This document shows, piece after piece, positions 40,993-50,187 of a DNA stretch of 64,000 nt; the first letter of the stretch is position 1, and each line of letters opens with the position of its first letter. The stretch comes from Actinomycetota bacterium (GTDB lineage: Bacteria; Actinomycetota; UBA4738; HRBIN12). The translations under genes were made by a program, and so were the position numbers. The notes under the pieces were generated by a model, which worked only from the letters and a program-made list of their open reading frames with translations, did not search any database and was not told the DNA's origin. The stretch is from positions 1 through 64,000 of the forward strand of contig DASSCU010000020.1 of NCBI GenBank assembly GCA_035697485.1. The letters run 5' to 3'.

Positions 40993-43259
40993 CGGCGCGG
41001 CCCGCCCTCCCGCTCGCCCTCCTGATCGCAGCCGCCTCCGGCGCCCTGCTGTCCATGGCGTTCCCACCGGTGGGCGCGTGGCCGGTCGCGTTCGTCGCCC
41101 TCGCGCCGCTGCTCTGGCTGCTCGCCGGCCACGGTCCCCGTCGAGGGTTCGTGCTCGGACTCGCGTACGGTCTCGCGTTCCACGGCGCGACGCTCTACTG
41201 GATCCTGCGCTTCGGCGAGATGGCATGGGTCGCGCTGACCCTCGTCTCCGCCCTCTGGGTGGCGCTGTTCGGCGCCCTCGTCCCGGCTCTGCGCCGGCCG
41301 GGGCGGCCGTTGATCACCCTACTCGGCATCGCCTCGACATGGACCGTGCTCGAGTGGTGCAAGGGCATGTGGCCGCTCGGTGGATTCACGTGGGGCACGA
41401 TCGGGGTCTCGCAGGTCGACAACCTCGCGACCGTGCGACTCGGCACGGTCGCCGGCGTCTGGGGGGTGACGTTCGCCGTCGTGACGGTCAACGCGGCGCT
41501 GGCGCAGCTCGTCGGCGGGGGAGGGGACCGACGCGGACGCGCCGTAATCGCGGCCGTCGCGGCCGTGCTGGCGCTCGCGCCGCTCGCCCTGCCGTTCGCG
41601 GCTGCCGATGGGCAGGCCATCGATGTCGCCGCGATCCAGATCGACGTGCGAGAGGCCCGTGACGGCACGACCACCGACGAGGATCGCCGCGTCGCGGAGA
41701 TGAATATCGCTCAGCACGAACGCCTGGCGGGGGAGCCGCCTCCCGATCTGGTCGTCTGGGGTGAGGGCGCCCTCGACCCGGCGGCGGCCGCCGACCCGGA
41801 GCTGCGGTCGACCGTCTCGCAGAGCGTCGCCGAGGTCGGTGTGCCCACGGTCATCGGCGCCGTGGTCGACGACCCCGACGGCAGTCAGCACACGTCCGTC
41901 CTGCAGCTCGACGCGGAGGGTGTGGAGATCGACCGATACGACAAGACGCGGCTCGTGCCGTTCGGGGAGTTCGTGCCGTTCCGTTCGCGGCTGGAGTGGA
42001 TCGAGGCGATCGACCAGGTCCCGGTGGACCGGGTGCCGGGGGAGGGGACCCACCTCTTCGAGGCTCCCGGCCTGCCGCGCTTCAGCACGCCAATCTGTTA
42101 CGAGAACTCCTTCCCGGCCATCACCCGGGGGATCGTGGATGCCGGGGCAGGCTTCGTCATCGTGCCGGTGAACAACGCGTCGTACGGCTTCACGGCGGCG
42201 AGCGCCCAGCACCTACAGATGTCGCAGATGCGCGCGATCGAGACCGGTCGCTGGTACGTGAACGCGGCGATCTCGGGCATCAGCGCCTTCGTCGACCCCT
42301 CGGGACGCATCGTCGATTCCGCGGGGTTGTTCGAGCCCGCTATCCTTCGGCACACCATCCGGTCCTCCGATCAACGCACGTGGTTCGTCCGGCTGGGGGA
42401 CTGGCTCCCCTGGCTCGCCCTCGCGTTCCTGGTCGTCGCGCTCGTCGTGCCCCGACGCCGCTCGGGCGCGAGGCCCGCCCCAGAACCGCTCACGCCCCAG
42501 GAGCGCCGCACCCTCGTGATCTTGCCGACCTTCGAGGAGCGCGCCACGATCGAGCAGGTGCTGCGTGGGGTCCGCAAGGCGCCGCACGACGTCGACGTGG
42601 TGGTGATCGACGACTCCTCGAGTGACGGCACGGCCGCGGTGGTCCGTGACGTGATGTCGACCGAGCCCCACATCCGGCTGGTCCAGCGGCCTCGGCGCTC
42701 CGGGCTCGCGAGTGCGTACCAGCACGGCTTCGGGCTCGCGCTCGAGGAAGGGTACGACCTCGTGGTGGAGATGGATTCAGACCTCTCCCACGACCCGGTC
42801 GAGCTCCCACGGCTGCTCGACGCCGTGGCCGAGGGCTCGGATCTCGTCGTCGGGAGCCGGTACGTGCCCGGCGGTTCGGTCACGAACTGGAGCCGAGCCA
42901 GGGTCGCGCTGTCGCGTGCGGGGAACACATATGCGCGGCTCATGCTGGGCATCCCGCTGCACGACGCCACGAGCGGGTTCCGCGTCTACCGCAGGACCCT
43001 GCTCGAGGAGCTCGTCGCCGAGCCGATCGCCTCGGAGGGCTACGGGTTCCAGATCGAGCTCGTCCTGCGGTCCTGGGAGCTCGGTGCGACGCTGGCCGAG
43101 GTGCCGATCACGTTCCGCGAACGCGAGCACGGCCACTCGAAGCTCTCCAAGCGCATCGTCGTGGAGGCGTTGTGGCTCGTGACCCGCTGGGGGCTCGCCG
43201 TCCGTTTCCGCCGCCCGCCGACCGAGACGGCCCCCACTCGGCACGCAGTTTCCCGATAA
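40974..43259 (+). CDS. lnt-ppm1: Fused apolipoprotein N-acyltransferase / polyprenol-phosphate mannosyltransferase (Lnt-Ppm1)
   Basis: 761 residues from GTG 40974, overlapping the DUF4193 gene by 19 bases. Residues 1-490: about six membrane helices surrounding a nitrilase-like domain with Glu264 (VWGEGAL), Lys324 (YDKTRLVPFGEF) and Cys375 (PICYENSFP), the Lnt triad. Residues 510-761: GT2 glycosyltransferase with LPTFEERATIEQVLRG, VVIDDSSSDGTA, EMDSDLSHDP and GSRYVPGG, the Ppm1/DPM1 pattern. Lnt N-acylates lipoproteins; Ppm1 makes polyprenol-phosphate-mannose. The same two-domain fusion is known in mycobacteria (Rv2051c). Lipoprotein clients appear at 9,092 and 36,557. Confidence 0.94.
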   Translation: MPRLRLTARPALPLALLIAAASGALLSMAFPPVGAWPVAFVALAPLLWLLAGHGPRRGFVLGLAYGLAFHGATLYWILRFGEMAWVALTLVSALWVALFGALVPALRRPGRPLITLLGIASTWTVLEWCKGMWPLGGFTWGTIGVSQVDNLATVRLGTVAGVWGVTFAVVTVNAALAQLVGGGGDRRGRAVIAAVAAVLALAPLALPFAAADGQAIDVAAIQIDVREARDGTTTDEDRRVAEMNIAQHERLAGEPPPDLVVWGEGALDPAAAADPELRSTVSQSVAEVGVPTVIGAVVDDPDGSQHTSVLQLDAEGVEIDRYDKTRLVPFGEFVPFRSRLEWIEAIDQVPVDRVPGEGTHLFEAPGLPRFSTPICYENSFPAITRGIVDAGAGFVIVPVNNASYGFTAASAQHLQMSQMRAIETGRWYVNAAISGISAFVDPSGRIVDSAGLFEPAILRHTIRSSDQRTWFVRLGDWLPWLALAFLVVALVVPRRRSGARPAPEPLTPQERRTLVILPTFEERATIEQVLRGVRKAPHDVDVVVIDDSSSDGTAAVVRDVMSTEPHIRLVQRPRRSGLASAYQHGFGLALEEGYDLVVEMDSDLSHDPVELPRLLDAVAEGSDLVVGSRYVPGGSVTNWSRARVALSRAGNTYARLMLGIPLHDATSGFRVYRRTLLEELVAEPIASEGYGFQIELVLRSWELGATLAEVPITFREREHGHSKLSKRIVVEALWLVTRWGLAVRFRRPPTETAPTRHAVSR

Positions 43260-43393
43260 CGTGCATTATGTCACTTAGCTCGGATGAGCCCCAGACGGGT
43301 CATCTCCGCTCGTTCCCCCGTTTGAAGTAGCTCGTGGCGCGAGCGAGCAGCTGCTGGGTCCGGACCGGAGCGTGGTCGAGGCCGGGTACCCCG
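43260..43393. terminator. Convergent spacer between lnt-ppm1 and gcvPB with hairpins
   Basis: GATGA...TCATC with inner CCC/GGG (43283-43304, one bulge) and GCTCG/CGAGC (43330-43344) are the main stems. No coding frame seen. Position between converging genes suggests transcription termination for both. Confidence 0.4.
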
Positions 43394-44890
43394 TCAGTCC
43401 GGCGGCTCCGCCAGCCCCCACCGCAGCCGGAGGTGCCGGGCGGCCCTCGCCTCGTCGAGACGGCGGACCGGGGTACTGACGGGCGCCTCGTGCAGCAGGT
43501 CCGGATCGGTTCGTGCCTCCTCGGCCGCCTGCAGGAACGCGTCGGCCATGCCGTCGAGCGTCTGTTGGGACTCCGTCTCGGTAGGCTCGATCATCATCGC
43601 CTCGTCGACGACGAGCGGGAAGTACACCGTGGGCGGGTGATACCCGAGGTCGATGAGTCGCTTGGCCACGTCCATGGCCCGGACGCCGGTCTCCTTCTTC
43701 AGCGGCTCCGCCGTCGAAACGAACTCGTGCATCGGCGGGACCTGGGGATAGGCCAGCGGGAACGCGACGGCCAGCCTCGCCGCGAGGTAGTTGGCGTTGA
43801 GCGCGGCGAGCTCGCTCACCTCGGTGAGCCCGTCGCCGCCGTGCGCGAAGACGTAGGCGTACGCGCGGACCAGCACCCCGATGTTCCCGTTGAAGCCGTG
43901 CAGCCGCCCGATCGACCTCGGTCGGTCGCGGTCCCAGCGGAACGTGCCGTCGTCGTCGCGAGCCACGATCGGGGCCGGCAGGTAATCGACGAGGTGCGAC
44001 GCGACGCCGACGGGCCCGGCGCCCGGCCCTCCCCCGCCATGCGGGGTGGCGAACGTCTTGTGCGTGTTGATGTGCACGATGTCGAAGCCCATGTCGCCCG
44101 GGCGCGTCTTACCCATGATCGCGTTGAGGTTCGCGCCGTCGTAGTAGACGAGCGCCCCCACCGAGTGCAGCAGCGCGGTGATCTCTTCGATCCGTTCCTC
44201 GAACAGGCCGAGGGTGTTCGGGTTCGTGAGCATCAGGCCTGCGACCTCGTCGTCCACGAGCCCGCGCAGAGCCTCCACGTCGACGAGCCCGCGCTCGTCG
44301 GACGGCACGTTGACGGACTCGAACCCCGCGAGACGGACGCTGGCGGGATTTGTGCCGTGCGCAGCGTCGGGGATCAGCACCTTCGGGCGCTGCCGGCCGT
44401 GGTCCGAGTGGAATGCCCGCATGATCAACAGGCCGGTCATCTCCCCACACGCGCCTGCCGGCGGTTGCAGCGTCGCCCGGGACATGCCCGTGATCTCGCA
44501 GAGGGCCTCCTCGAGGCGCCAGAGCATCTCGAGGGTGCCCTGCACCGTGGCGTCGGGCTGCAGGGGGTGGACCCGCTGGAACCCCGGGAAGCCCGCGACG
44601 GTCTCCGCGACCTTGGGGTTGTATTTCATCGTGCACGAGCCGAGCGGATACGGGCCGGTGTCGACGCCGTAGTTCAGCTGCGACAGCATCGTGTAGTGAC
44701 GCACGATGTCGACCTCCGCCACCCGTGGGAGCTCGGGAGCCTGCACGCGCCGATGCGGCTCGGGCACCGTGACCTCCGGTACGTCCAGTGGCGCGAAGGC
44801 CGATGCGCGCCGCCCTGGCGAGGATCGGTCGGCGATCGTGCCCGTCGATGCCGGCGGGCCCTGGGTCCGGATCGGCGCCCCCCCGTTCAC
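43394..44890 (-). CDS. gcvPB: Glycine dehydrogenase (decarboxylating) subunit 2
   Basis: 498 residues from GTG 44890, overlapping the gcvPA stop (GTGA). The first 45 residues are Pro/Arg-rich and variable. Core motifs: LNYGVDTGPYPLGSCTMKYNP, LQPPAGACGEMTGLL, and NTHKTFATPHGGGGPG, whose Lys binds pyridoxal phosphate. P-protein releases CO2 from glycine and passes the aminomethyl group to lipoyl GcvH (51,598). Split alpha/beta P-protein is typical of thermophiles and many gram-positives; mycobacteria have one fused chain. GcvT proper is not in the window. Confidence 0.95.
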   Translation of the reverse strand: MNGGAPIRTQGPPASTGTIADRSSPGRRASAFAPLDVPEVTVPEPHRRVQAPELPRVAEVDIVRHYTMLSQLNYGVDTGPYPLGSCTMKYNPKVAETVAGFPGFQRVHPLQPDATVQGTLEMLWRLEEALCEITGMSRATLQPPAGACGEMTGLLIMRAFHSDHGRQRPKVLIPDAAHGTNPASVRLAGFESVNVPSDERGLVDVEALRGLVDDEVAGLMLTNPNTLGLFEERIEEITALLHSVGALVYYDGANLNAIMGKTRPGDMGFDIVHINTHKTFATPHGGGGPGAGPVGVASHLVDYLPAPIVARDDDGTFRWDRDRPRSIGRLHGFNGNIGVLVRAYAYVFAHGGDGLTEVSELAALNANYLAARLAVAFPLAYPQVPPMHEFVSTAEPLKKETGVRAMDVAKRLIDLGYHPPTVYFPLVVDEAMMIEPTETESQQTLDGMADAFLQAAEEARTDPDLLHEAPVSTPVRRLDEARAARHLRLRWGLAEPPD

Positions 44891-46194
44891 GACGCGAGCA
44901 CCTCCTCCATCGCGCCGACGAACGCGTCGATCTCCGGGCGCGATCGCCGCTCCGTGACAGCCACGACCAACACGTCGTCGCCGGCCTGCGGCATCGCCAC
45001 GCCGGCGAGGAACCCGCGCTCGACCATGGCATCGATCACCGCCGTCGCCGCGCGAGGGAGCCGCACGGCGAACTCCTTGAAGGTCGGCTCCCCCGGGAAC
45101 GCGCGTCTCACCCCCGGCAGGGCAGTCAACGCGTCGGCCGTGTAGGCCGCCTTCGACACGCATTGCCGTCCGACCTCCGCGAGGCCGTCCGGGCCCAGCC
45201 ACGCCAGGTAGATGGCCGAGGCGAGCGCCATCAGCGTCTGGTTCGTGCAGATGTTCGAGTTGGCCTTGTCGCGGCGGATGTGCTGCTCGCGCGCCTGGAG
45301 GGTCAGCACGTACCCGGTGCGGCCCTCGACGTCGACGGTCTCGCCGACGATGCGGCCCGGGAGCTTGCGCACGTCGGCCAGACGACCGGCGATGATGCCG
45401 AGGTATGGGCCGCCGTAGTTCAGGTGGTTGCCGAGCACCTGTCCCTCACCCACGGCGATGTCGGCGCCGAGCTCGCCGGGAGAGGCGAGCACGCCGAGCG
45501 AGAGCGGGTCGAAGATCTGGATCGCCGCGGCGCCTCCAGCGTGCGCCGTCTCGAACCGCTCCCCTGTCGGCTCGAGTACGCCGTAGACGTTGGGGTGTTG
45601 CACGACCACCGCGGCGACGTCGTCACCCACCGACGGGTCACCCGAGAACGTCTCGGGCTCGTACCCCGCTCCCCTGCCGGCGGTGCGGAGCGCCTCGACC
45701 GCCCGTGGGTCGACGCCGTCCGACACCAGCACTCGGTCGCGGCCACGGCCGACCGTCATGTGCACGGCCTCCACGAGCGCCGTCGCACCGTCGTACAGCG
45801 ATGCGTTCGAGACCTCGAGCCCGGTCAGCTCGCAGATCATCGACTGGTACTCGAACAGCACCTGCAGCACGCCCTGCGAGAGCTCCGGCTGGTAGGGGGT
45901 GTAGGAGGTGTAGAACTCGCTCCTTCCTGCGAGCGCCCAGACGACCGAGGGCACGTAGTGATCGTAGGCGCCGCCACCCGCGAAACACACGAGGTCGTCG
46001 GCGCTGCGGTTGCGGCCCGAGAGCGCACGGAGGTCGGCGGCGAGCTCCATCTCGCTCACACCGGCGGGGATCGCGAGGGGACGGTCGAGCCGCACCGAGG
46101 CGGGGATCTGCTCGAAGAGCTCATCGATCGAGGAACGACCGACGAGCTCGAGCATCTCGTGGATCTCGTCCTCGGTGTGCGGGCTGTACCTCAC
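44887..46194 (-). CDS. gcvPA: Glycine dehydrogenase (decarboxylating) subunit 1
   Basis: 435 residues. The N terminus MRYSPHTEDEIHEMLELVG, then FAGGGAYDHYVPSVV, YTPYQPELSQGVLQVLFEYQ and NLNYGGPYLGIIA mark the GcvPA half, which lacks the PLP lysine and completes the active site of GcvPB. Encoded upstream of and overlapping gcvPB. It is 28 bases downstream of the small nuclease-like gene, so the run from merR to gcvPB may be one transcript. Confidence 0.95.
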   Translation of the reverse strand: MRYSPHTEDEIHEMLELVGRSSIDELFEQIPASVRLDRPLAIPAGVSEMELAADLRALSGRNRSADDLVCFAGGGAYDHYVPSVVWALAGRSEFYTSYTPYQPELSQGVLQVLFEYQSMICELTGLEVSNASLYDGATALVEAVHMTVGRGRDRVLVSDGVDPRAVEALRTAGRGAGYEPETFSGDPSVGDDVAAVVVQHPNVYGVLEPTGERFETAHAGGAAAIQIFDPLSLGVLASPGELGADIAVGEGQVLGNHLNYGGPYLGIIAGRLADVRKLPGRIVGETVDVEGRTGYVLTLQAREQHIRRDKANSNICTNQTLMALASAIYLAWLGPDGLAEVGRQCVSKAAYTADALTALPGVRRAFPGEPTFKEFAVRLPRAATAVIDAMVERGFLAGVAMPQAGDDVLVVAVTERRSRPEIDAFVGAMEEVLAS

Positions 46195-46222
46195 GAACGG
46201 TCAGTGTACGGAGCCGCAGAGC

Positions 46223-46630
46223 CTACGACCCGAAGCGTGAGACGTCCCGGGCGGGGCTGGAGCGAGCGTCGCGCAGGCCGTACTTCGTCACGAGCGAGAG
46301 GTAGTCGCGCTGGTAGAAGATCTTGCAGGTGATCTCCGGATACCGCTCGCGGAGGCGCCGCACCTTGCGGTTCTTCTTCGTGACGAGCTTCTGGTTCAAC
46401 GTCGTGATCTCGATGTACAGGTCGAACTCAGGAAGGTAGAAGTCGGGCGTGAACCGCTGGAGCACGCGGCCGTCTTTGTCGAAGTCGATGTCGAACGAGG
46501 TCGGCTCGTAGTCCCACTCGATGCCGTAGAAGTCGAGCAGCTGCGCGAACTGGCGCTCGGAGGCGTGCGCGAAGCGGATCGTGTCGCTCTTGAGAGGCGG
46601 AACGTCGAGGCTCTCGGGCTGCGCGCTCAC
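46223..46630 (-). CDS. PD-(D/E)XK nuclease-like small protein
   Basis: 135 residues, overlapping the merR stop by four bases. RFAHASERQFAQLLDFYGIEWDYEP followed by RFTPDFYLPEFDLYIEITTLNQK reads like a compact PD-(D/E)XK fold: Glu in the first helix, PD before the strand, and E-x-T in place of ExK, with Lys residues just after (KLVTKKNRK). Catalytic Lys placement is uncertain. Coupling to a MerR regulator and to glycine-cleavage genes is unexplained. Nuclease activity is inferred. Confidence 0.7.
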   Translation of the reverse strand: MSAQPESLDVPPLKSDTIRFAHASERQFAQLLDFYGIEWDYEPTSFDIDFDKDGRVLQRFTPDFYLPEFDLYIEITTLNQKLVTKKNRKVRRLRERYPEITCKIFYQRDYLSLVTKYGLRDARSSPARDVSRFGS

Positions 46631-47073
46631 GACCCTCCGGCCGCGGCCCGGCGGGAGCGCTTCTTGGACGACGAGGCCACGGAATCCTCGAGATCGCTGT
46701 AGACGGCGTCGAGGGAGATCGCGAACACGCCTTGTCCGTTGCGGAGCAGGTCGACGACCGCCTCGGGCGAGTGCGCCTCGTACACCCCCGCTCCATCGGA
46801 CATCAGGGTCACCCCGTGAGGCGGGCGGTCCATCGTTCGCAGGTGCTCCACGGCCTTGCGGACCCGCTGCAGCGACACGCCGGTGTCGAGCAGCTTCTTG
46901 ATCACCTTCAACGTCGCCAGGTCCTGGAACGAGTAGAGCCGTTGGGTACCGGACCCGTGGGCATCCTTCACCGAAGGTGTCACCAGGCCCGTACGTGTCC
47001 AGTAGTCGAGCTGGCGGTACGTGATACCCGCGATCCGCTTGGCCTCGGGCGCGCGGAACCCCTGTTCGCTCAT
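46627..47073 (-). CDS. MerR family regulator (Rv1830-like)
   Basis: 148 residues from ATG 47073; a GTG three bases earlier is also in frame. FRAPEAKRIAGITYRQLDYWTRTGLVTPS is the MerR winged helix with its wing RLYSFQDLATLKVIKKLL. A short linker leads to an unusual beta-rich C terminus (GVTLMSDGAGVYEAHSPEAVVDLL) and a basic tail. The position near the BFN nuclease and glycine-cleavage genes matches M. tuberculosis Rv1830. The promoter is divergent from the CAP-domain gene. Confidence 0.9.
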   Translation of the reverse strand: MSEQGFRAPEAKRIAGITYRQLDYWTRTGLVTPSVKDAHGSGTQRLYSFQDLATLKVIKKLLDTGVSLQRVRKAVEHLRTMDRPPHGVTLMSDGAGVYEAHSPEAVVDLLRNGQGVFAISLDAVYSDLEDSVASSSKKRSRRAAAGGS

Positions 47074-47238
47074 CACAACTCCGTAATCACGCCGATGTGT
47101 TTCGGCAGCGTATGGCGCGTATCGGGGCCTGTCAACGCCCGACGGGCACCTGGCGTGATCCCTCGGCTCAAGTTCACGACGCGGTCGCCCGATGTCTCCC
47201 TAGTCAGGAAGGACCACCGAGTCGCAGGAGTTCGAGCC

Positions 47239-47682
47239 ATGACACGAACCGCACGCCGACTGGCGGCAGCCACCGCCGTCGCGCTGTCGCTCACGCTCGT
47301 GCCCGTCGCCGCGCACGCGCGCACGCCGAACTACTCCTGGCAGATGTACCGGGAGACGAACGCCACTCGCATCCAGCACTCGGTCGGCCGGCTCGCCCGA
47401 GCCCACCGCCTCACCGACGAGGCCACCCGCCACGCCCGGGCGATGGCCCGCCGCGGGGAGCTGTTCCACTCGTCCGGCCCGAGCCGCTACGGGGTGCGGT
47501 GCTGGACCTGGGGTGAGAACGTGGGCTGGACGAGCGGCGACGTCGACGACCTGCAGCGGGCCTTCATGAACAGCCCCGCGCACCGCAGCCACGTACTCGA
47601 CCGGGACTTCGAGCGGGTCGCCGTGGGCGCCGCCACCGACGATCGCGGACGGCTCTACGTCACGGTCTTCTTCTGCACGTGA
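47239..47682 (+). CDS. Secreted CAP-domain (SCP/PR1-like) protein
   Basis: 147 residues from ATG 47239 (GCAGGAG eight bases upstream). Signal peptide about 1-28, ending AHA. The CAP domain includes ETNATRIQHSVGRLARAHRL, HARAMARRGELFHS (His ligand), WGENVGWTSGD and NSPAHRSHVLDRDFERVAVG. Bacterial CAP proteins act outside the cell, sometimes in lipid binding or spore coat; precise role unknown. Two cysteines (VRCW, FFCT) could form a disulfide. The only plus-strand gene in this stretch. Confidence 0.88.
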   Translation: MTRTARRLAAATAVALSLTLVPVAAHARTPNYSWQMYRETNATRIQHSVGRLARAHRLTDEATRHARAMARRGELFHSSGPSRYGVRCWTWGENVGWTSGDVDDLQRAFMNSPAHRSHVLDRDFERVAVGAATDDRGRLYVTVFFCT

Positions 47683-47708
47683 GCTGCGACGTGACGCGCT
47701 GAGGCTCG

Positions 47709-48182
47709 TCAGCCCGCGAAGTCCTCGGGCGTGACCGTGTCGAGGAACTCGCGGAACTTCTCGACCTCCTCGTCCTCGTCGTCGGGGATCAGTATCGACG
47801 CCTCCTCGAGCACGTCCTCGTGCACGAAGATCGGCACCGACATCCGCACGGCGAGCGCGATCGCGTCGGACGGACGGGACGAGACCTCGTAGTCCTCGCC
47901 CTGGCGGTTCATCGCGATCGTGGCGTAGAACGTCGACTCCCGCAGCTCGGTCACCTCGATGCGACGAACGTCGACCGACAGGTCGTCGAGGATCGTCCGC
48001 ATCAGATCGTGCGTCATCGGGCGGGGGGTGACGACCCCTTGCAGGGACAGCGCGATCGCGGCGGCTTCCGCTGCCCCGATCCAGATCGGCAGGTATCGTT
48101 CCCCCCCGCGCTCACGCAGCAGGACGATCGGCTGGTTCGTCGGGAGCTCGACGCGCACCCCGGTGAGTTCCATCTCGATCAT
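47709..48182 (-). CDS. Bifunctional nuclease (BFN/DUF151) domain protein
   Basis: 157 residues from the ATG at 48182 (MIEMELTGVRVELP). PIVLLRERGGERYLPIWIGAAEAAAIALSLQG and DAIALAVRMSVPIFVHEDVLEEA are the DUF151 core. Acidic tail EDEEVEKFREFLDTVTPEDF. Homologues in plants show RNase and DNase activity; the actinobacterial protein (Rv1829 homologue) sits conserved between MerR genes. Cellular role unclear. Confidence 0.92.
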   Translation of the reverse strand: MIEMELTGVRVELPTNQPIVLLRERGGERYLPIWIGAAEAAAIALSLQGVVTPRPMTHDLMRTILDDLSVDVRRIEVTELRESTFYATIAMNRQGEDYEVSSRPSDAIALAVRMSVPIFVHEDVLEEASILIPDDEDEEVEKFREFLDTVTPEDFAG

Positions 48183-48271
48183 CGCCTTCCGAGCGTAACC
48201 GCGGGTCCGAGCACGGGCAACCGGCCACACGGCGTCACGCCCGCGGCCGGCCGGCTTCCCGGCGGCTCCGC

Positions 48272-48847
48272 TCAGGCAGCGGCGAACCTCGGCGTGAGGG
48301 CGGCCGGATCGTGCTTCAGCGCTTCGAGGTCGTCGACCTGCAGGATGTCGGGGAGGTTACGGTAGCGTTCCCGGAAATCGAGCCCGTAGCCGACCACGAA
48401 CCGGTCCGGGCATTCGAACCCCACGTACCGAGGGACGATCGGCACGATGCGTCGGACCGACTTGTCCAGCAGGGCGCAGACCTCGAGCGACGCCGGCTCC
48501 CGCGCGCGCAGCACCCCGAGGAGGTAGCGGAGCGTGAGGCCGGTGTCGACGATGTCCTCCACCAGGATCACGTCGCGACCGGCGAGGTCGACGTCGACGT
48601 CGAGCAGGATCTGCACCCGGCCGAGGGACTCCTCGGCGTCGCCGTACCGGCTGATCGCCATGAAGTGCGGCTCGAGCGACAGCGACGTCGCACGCATCAG
48701 ATCCGCGAGGAACATCGCTCCGCCTTTGAGCACGGTGATCAACACGGGCTCACGCCCCACGTAGTCCCCGGCGATCGTGCGGCCGAGCTCCTGCACCCGG
48801 CGGCGGATGTCCTCGCGCCCGAACAGGACGCTCGCGACCTCCGTCAT
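48272..48847 (-). CDS. hpt: Hypoxanthine-guanine phosphoribosyltransferase
   Basis: 191 residues. The PRPP-binding motif is VILVEDIVDTGLTLRYLL (about 98-115), with LITVLKGGAMFLADLMRA before it and YVGFECPDRFVVGYGLDFRERYRNLP at the end, matching Hpt of the purine salvage type. Converts hypoxanthine or guanine plus PRPP to IMP or GMP. It lies about 50 bases after dacA on the same strand, with its own start. Confidence 0.95.
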   Translation of the reverse strand: MTEVASVLFGREDIRRRVQELGRTIAGDYVGREPVLITVLKGGAMFLADLMRATSLSLEPHFMAISRYGDAEESLGRVQILLDVDVDLAGRDVILVEDIVDTGLTLRYLLGVLRAREPASLEVCALLDKSVRRIVPIVPRYVGFECPDRFVVGYGLDFRERYRNLPDILQVDDLEALKHDPAALTPRFAAA

Positions 48848-48897
48848 GACGGGCGGAGACTAGCAGGCCCCACGACGCGGCCGCCGACGGTGCCCGG

Positions 48898-50187
48898 TCA
48901 GCCCGATCCGACCAGGCCCTCGATCGCGTCGCCCAACGCCCGTCCGACCGCGTCGGCCGACCGGACCCACCACGGGTCGTCGCCCGCGGCCGGCGGTGGC
49001 GGCACCGCGGAGACGAGGAGCGGACTGGAGCCCAGGCTGACGCCCGGGATCGTGACCTTGAACGTGCCGACCCGCTCCCCCGCCTCCGGCGGGAAGACCG
49101 CGCGTGGGGAGACCACGACCCGTTCCTGCACGCGGTCGAGCCGCGCCGTGGGCACGAGTGCCGTGACGGCCCGCTCTGCCTCGACCGGCACCGTGCCCCC
49201 CCGGATCGCGACCGTGCCGATCGCCTCACCGGCGCGCACGAACGTCTCCTCGCCGTACCCCTCGAAGCCGTGATCCAGCAGGGTCGCCGCCTCGGAGAAA
49301 GGCTCGTCGCGGTCGCCGAGCACGATCGCGACCAGCCGGCGTCCCTCGCGCTCGGCGGTGGCGATCAGGCAGTACCCGGCCCCGGTGGTGAAGCCCGTCT
49401 TCACGCCGATCGCCCCCTCGTACAGCCACAGCATCGCGTTGCGGTTCTGCACCCGACGTGGCGGACCCTGCGGCGCCGGGATCGTCCGGAACTTCGATGC
49501 CACGATCCGCGCGAACCCGTCCTGGGCGTAGGCCGCACGTGTGAGCACGAGCAGGTCGCGGGCGGTCGAACGACCGCGGTCGTCGAGGCCGTTGGGCGAG
49601 AAGAAGACCGTGTCGCGCATACCGAGCGCCCGGGCTCGCTCGTTCATCAGCTCGACGAAGCGCTGCTCGGAGCCGCTGATGTCGATCGCGAGCGCGAGCG
49701 CGGCGTCGTTCGCCGATTGCAACATCAGCGCGTCGAGGAGCTCACGGACCGTTCGTCGCTCCCCGGGGCGCAGCCCGAGCGTCGACGACGCCCCGTAGTC
49801 GTCGCCGTCGAAGACGGCCGCCGGCGAGACCGCGACCACGTCGTCGAGCTCGCGGCGCTGCAGCACGATCAGCGCGGTCATCATCTTCGTGAGGCTCGCG
49901 ATCGGGCGTCGCACCTCGGGGGCCTTCGCGAACATCACCTGTCCGTCGTCGAGATCGGCGAGGATCACCGCGGCCGCGTCGAGCCTCGGCACCGCGACCG
50001 CGTCGGACGGTGTCGCCAGGGACTGCGGGAACGGTGAGGGCGACCCCCTCGGCGGCACGGGCGTCGGCGGGGGCCCCGACCGCTCCGCCGAGGCCGTGCC
50101 GAGCAGCACGAGCTGCGCGGCGAGGCCGACGACGACCGATAGCGCGACCGCGGCTCGGGCGGCCGCTCGGCGACGAGCGCGACTCAC
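48898..50187 (-). CDS. dacA: D-alanyl-D-alanine carboxypeptidase (peptidase S11)
   Basis: 429 residues from GTG 50187, overlapping the ftsR stop (GTGA). Signal/anchor helix about 10-34, Pro-rich linker, then the S11 motifs: SLTK (98-101), SAN (158-160) and KTG (263-265). A PBP5-like beta domain follows and a C-terminal hydrophobic or amphipathic end (VRSADAVGRALGDAIEGLVG). Trims pentapeptides in peptidoglycan. Coupling to ftsR, a cell-division regulator, gives a cell-wall theme. Confidence 0.93.
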   Translation of the reverse strand: MSRARRRAAARAAVALSVVVGLAAQLVLLGTASAERSGPPPTPVPPRGSPSPFPQSLATPSDAVAVPRLDAAAVILADLDDGQVMFAKAPEVRRPIASLTKMMTALIVLQRRELDDVVAVSPAAVFDGDDYGASSTLGLRPGERRTVRELLDALMLQSANDAALALAIDISGSEQRFVELMNERARALGMRDTVFFSPNGLDDRGRSTARDLLVLTRAAYAQDGFARIVASKFRTIPAPQGPPRRVQNRNAMLWLYEGAIGVKTGFTTGAGYCLIATAEREGRRLVAIVLGDRDEPFSEAATLLDHGFEGYGEETFVRAGEAIGTVAIRGGTVPVEAERAVTALVPTARLDRVQERVVVSPRAVFPPEAGERVGTFKVTIPGVSLGSSPLLVSAVPPPPAAGDDPWWVRSADAVGRALGDAIEGLVGSG

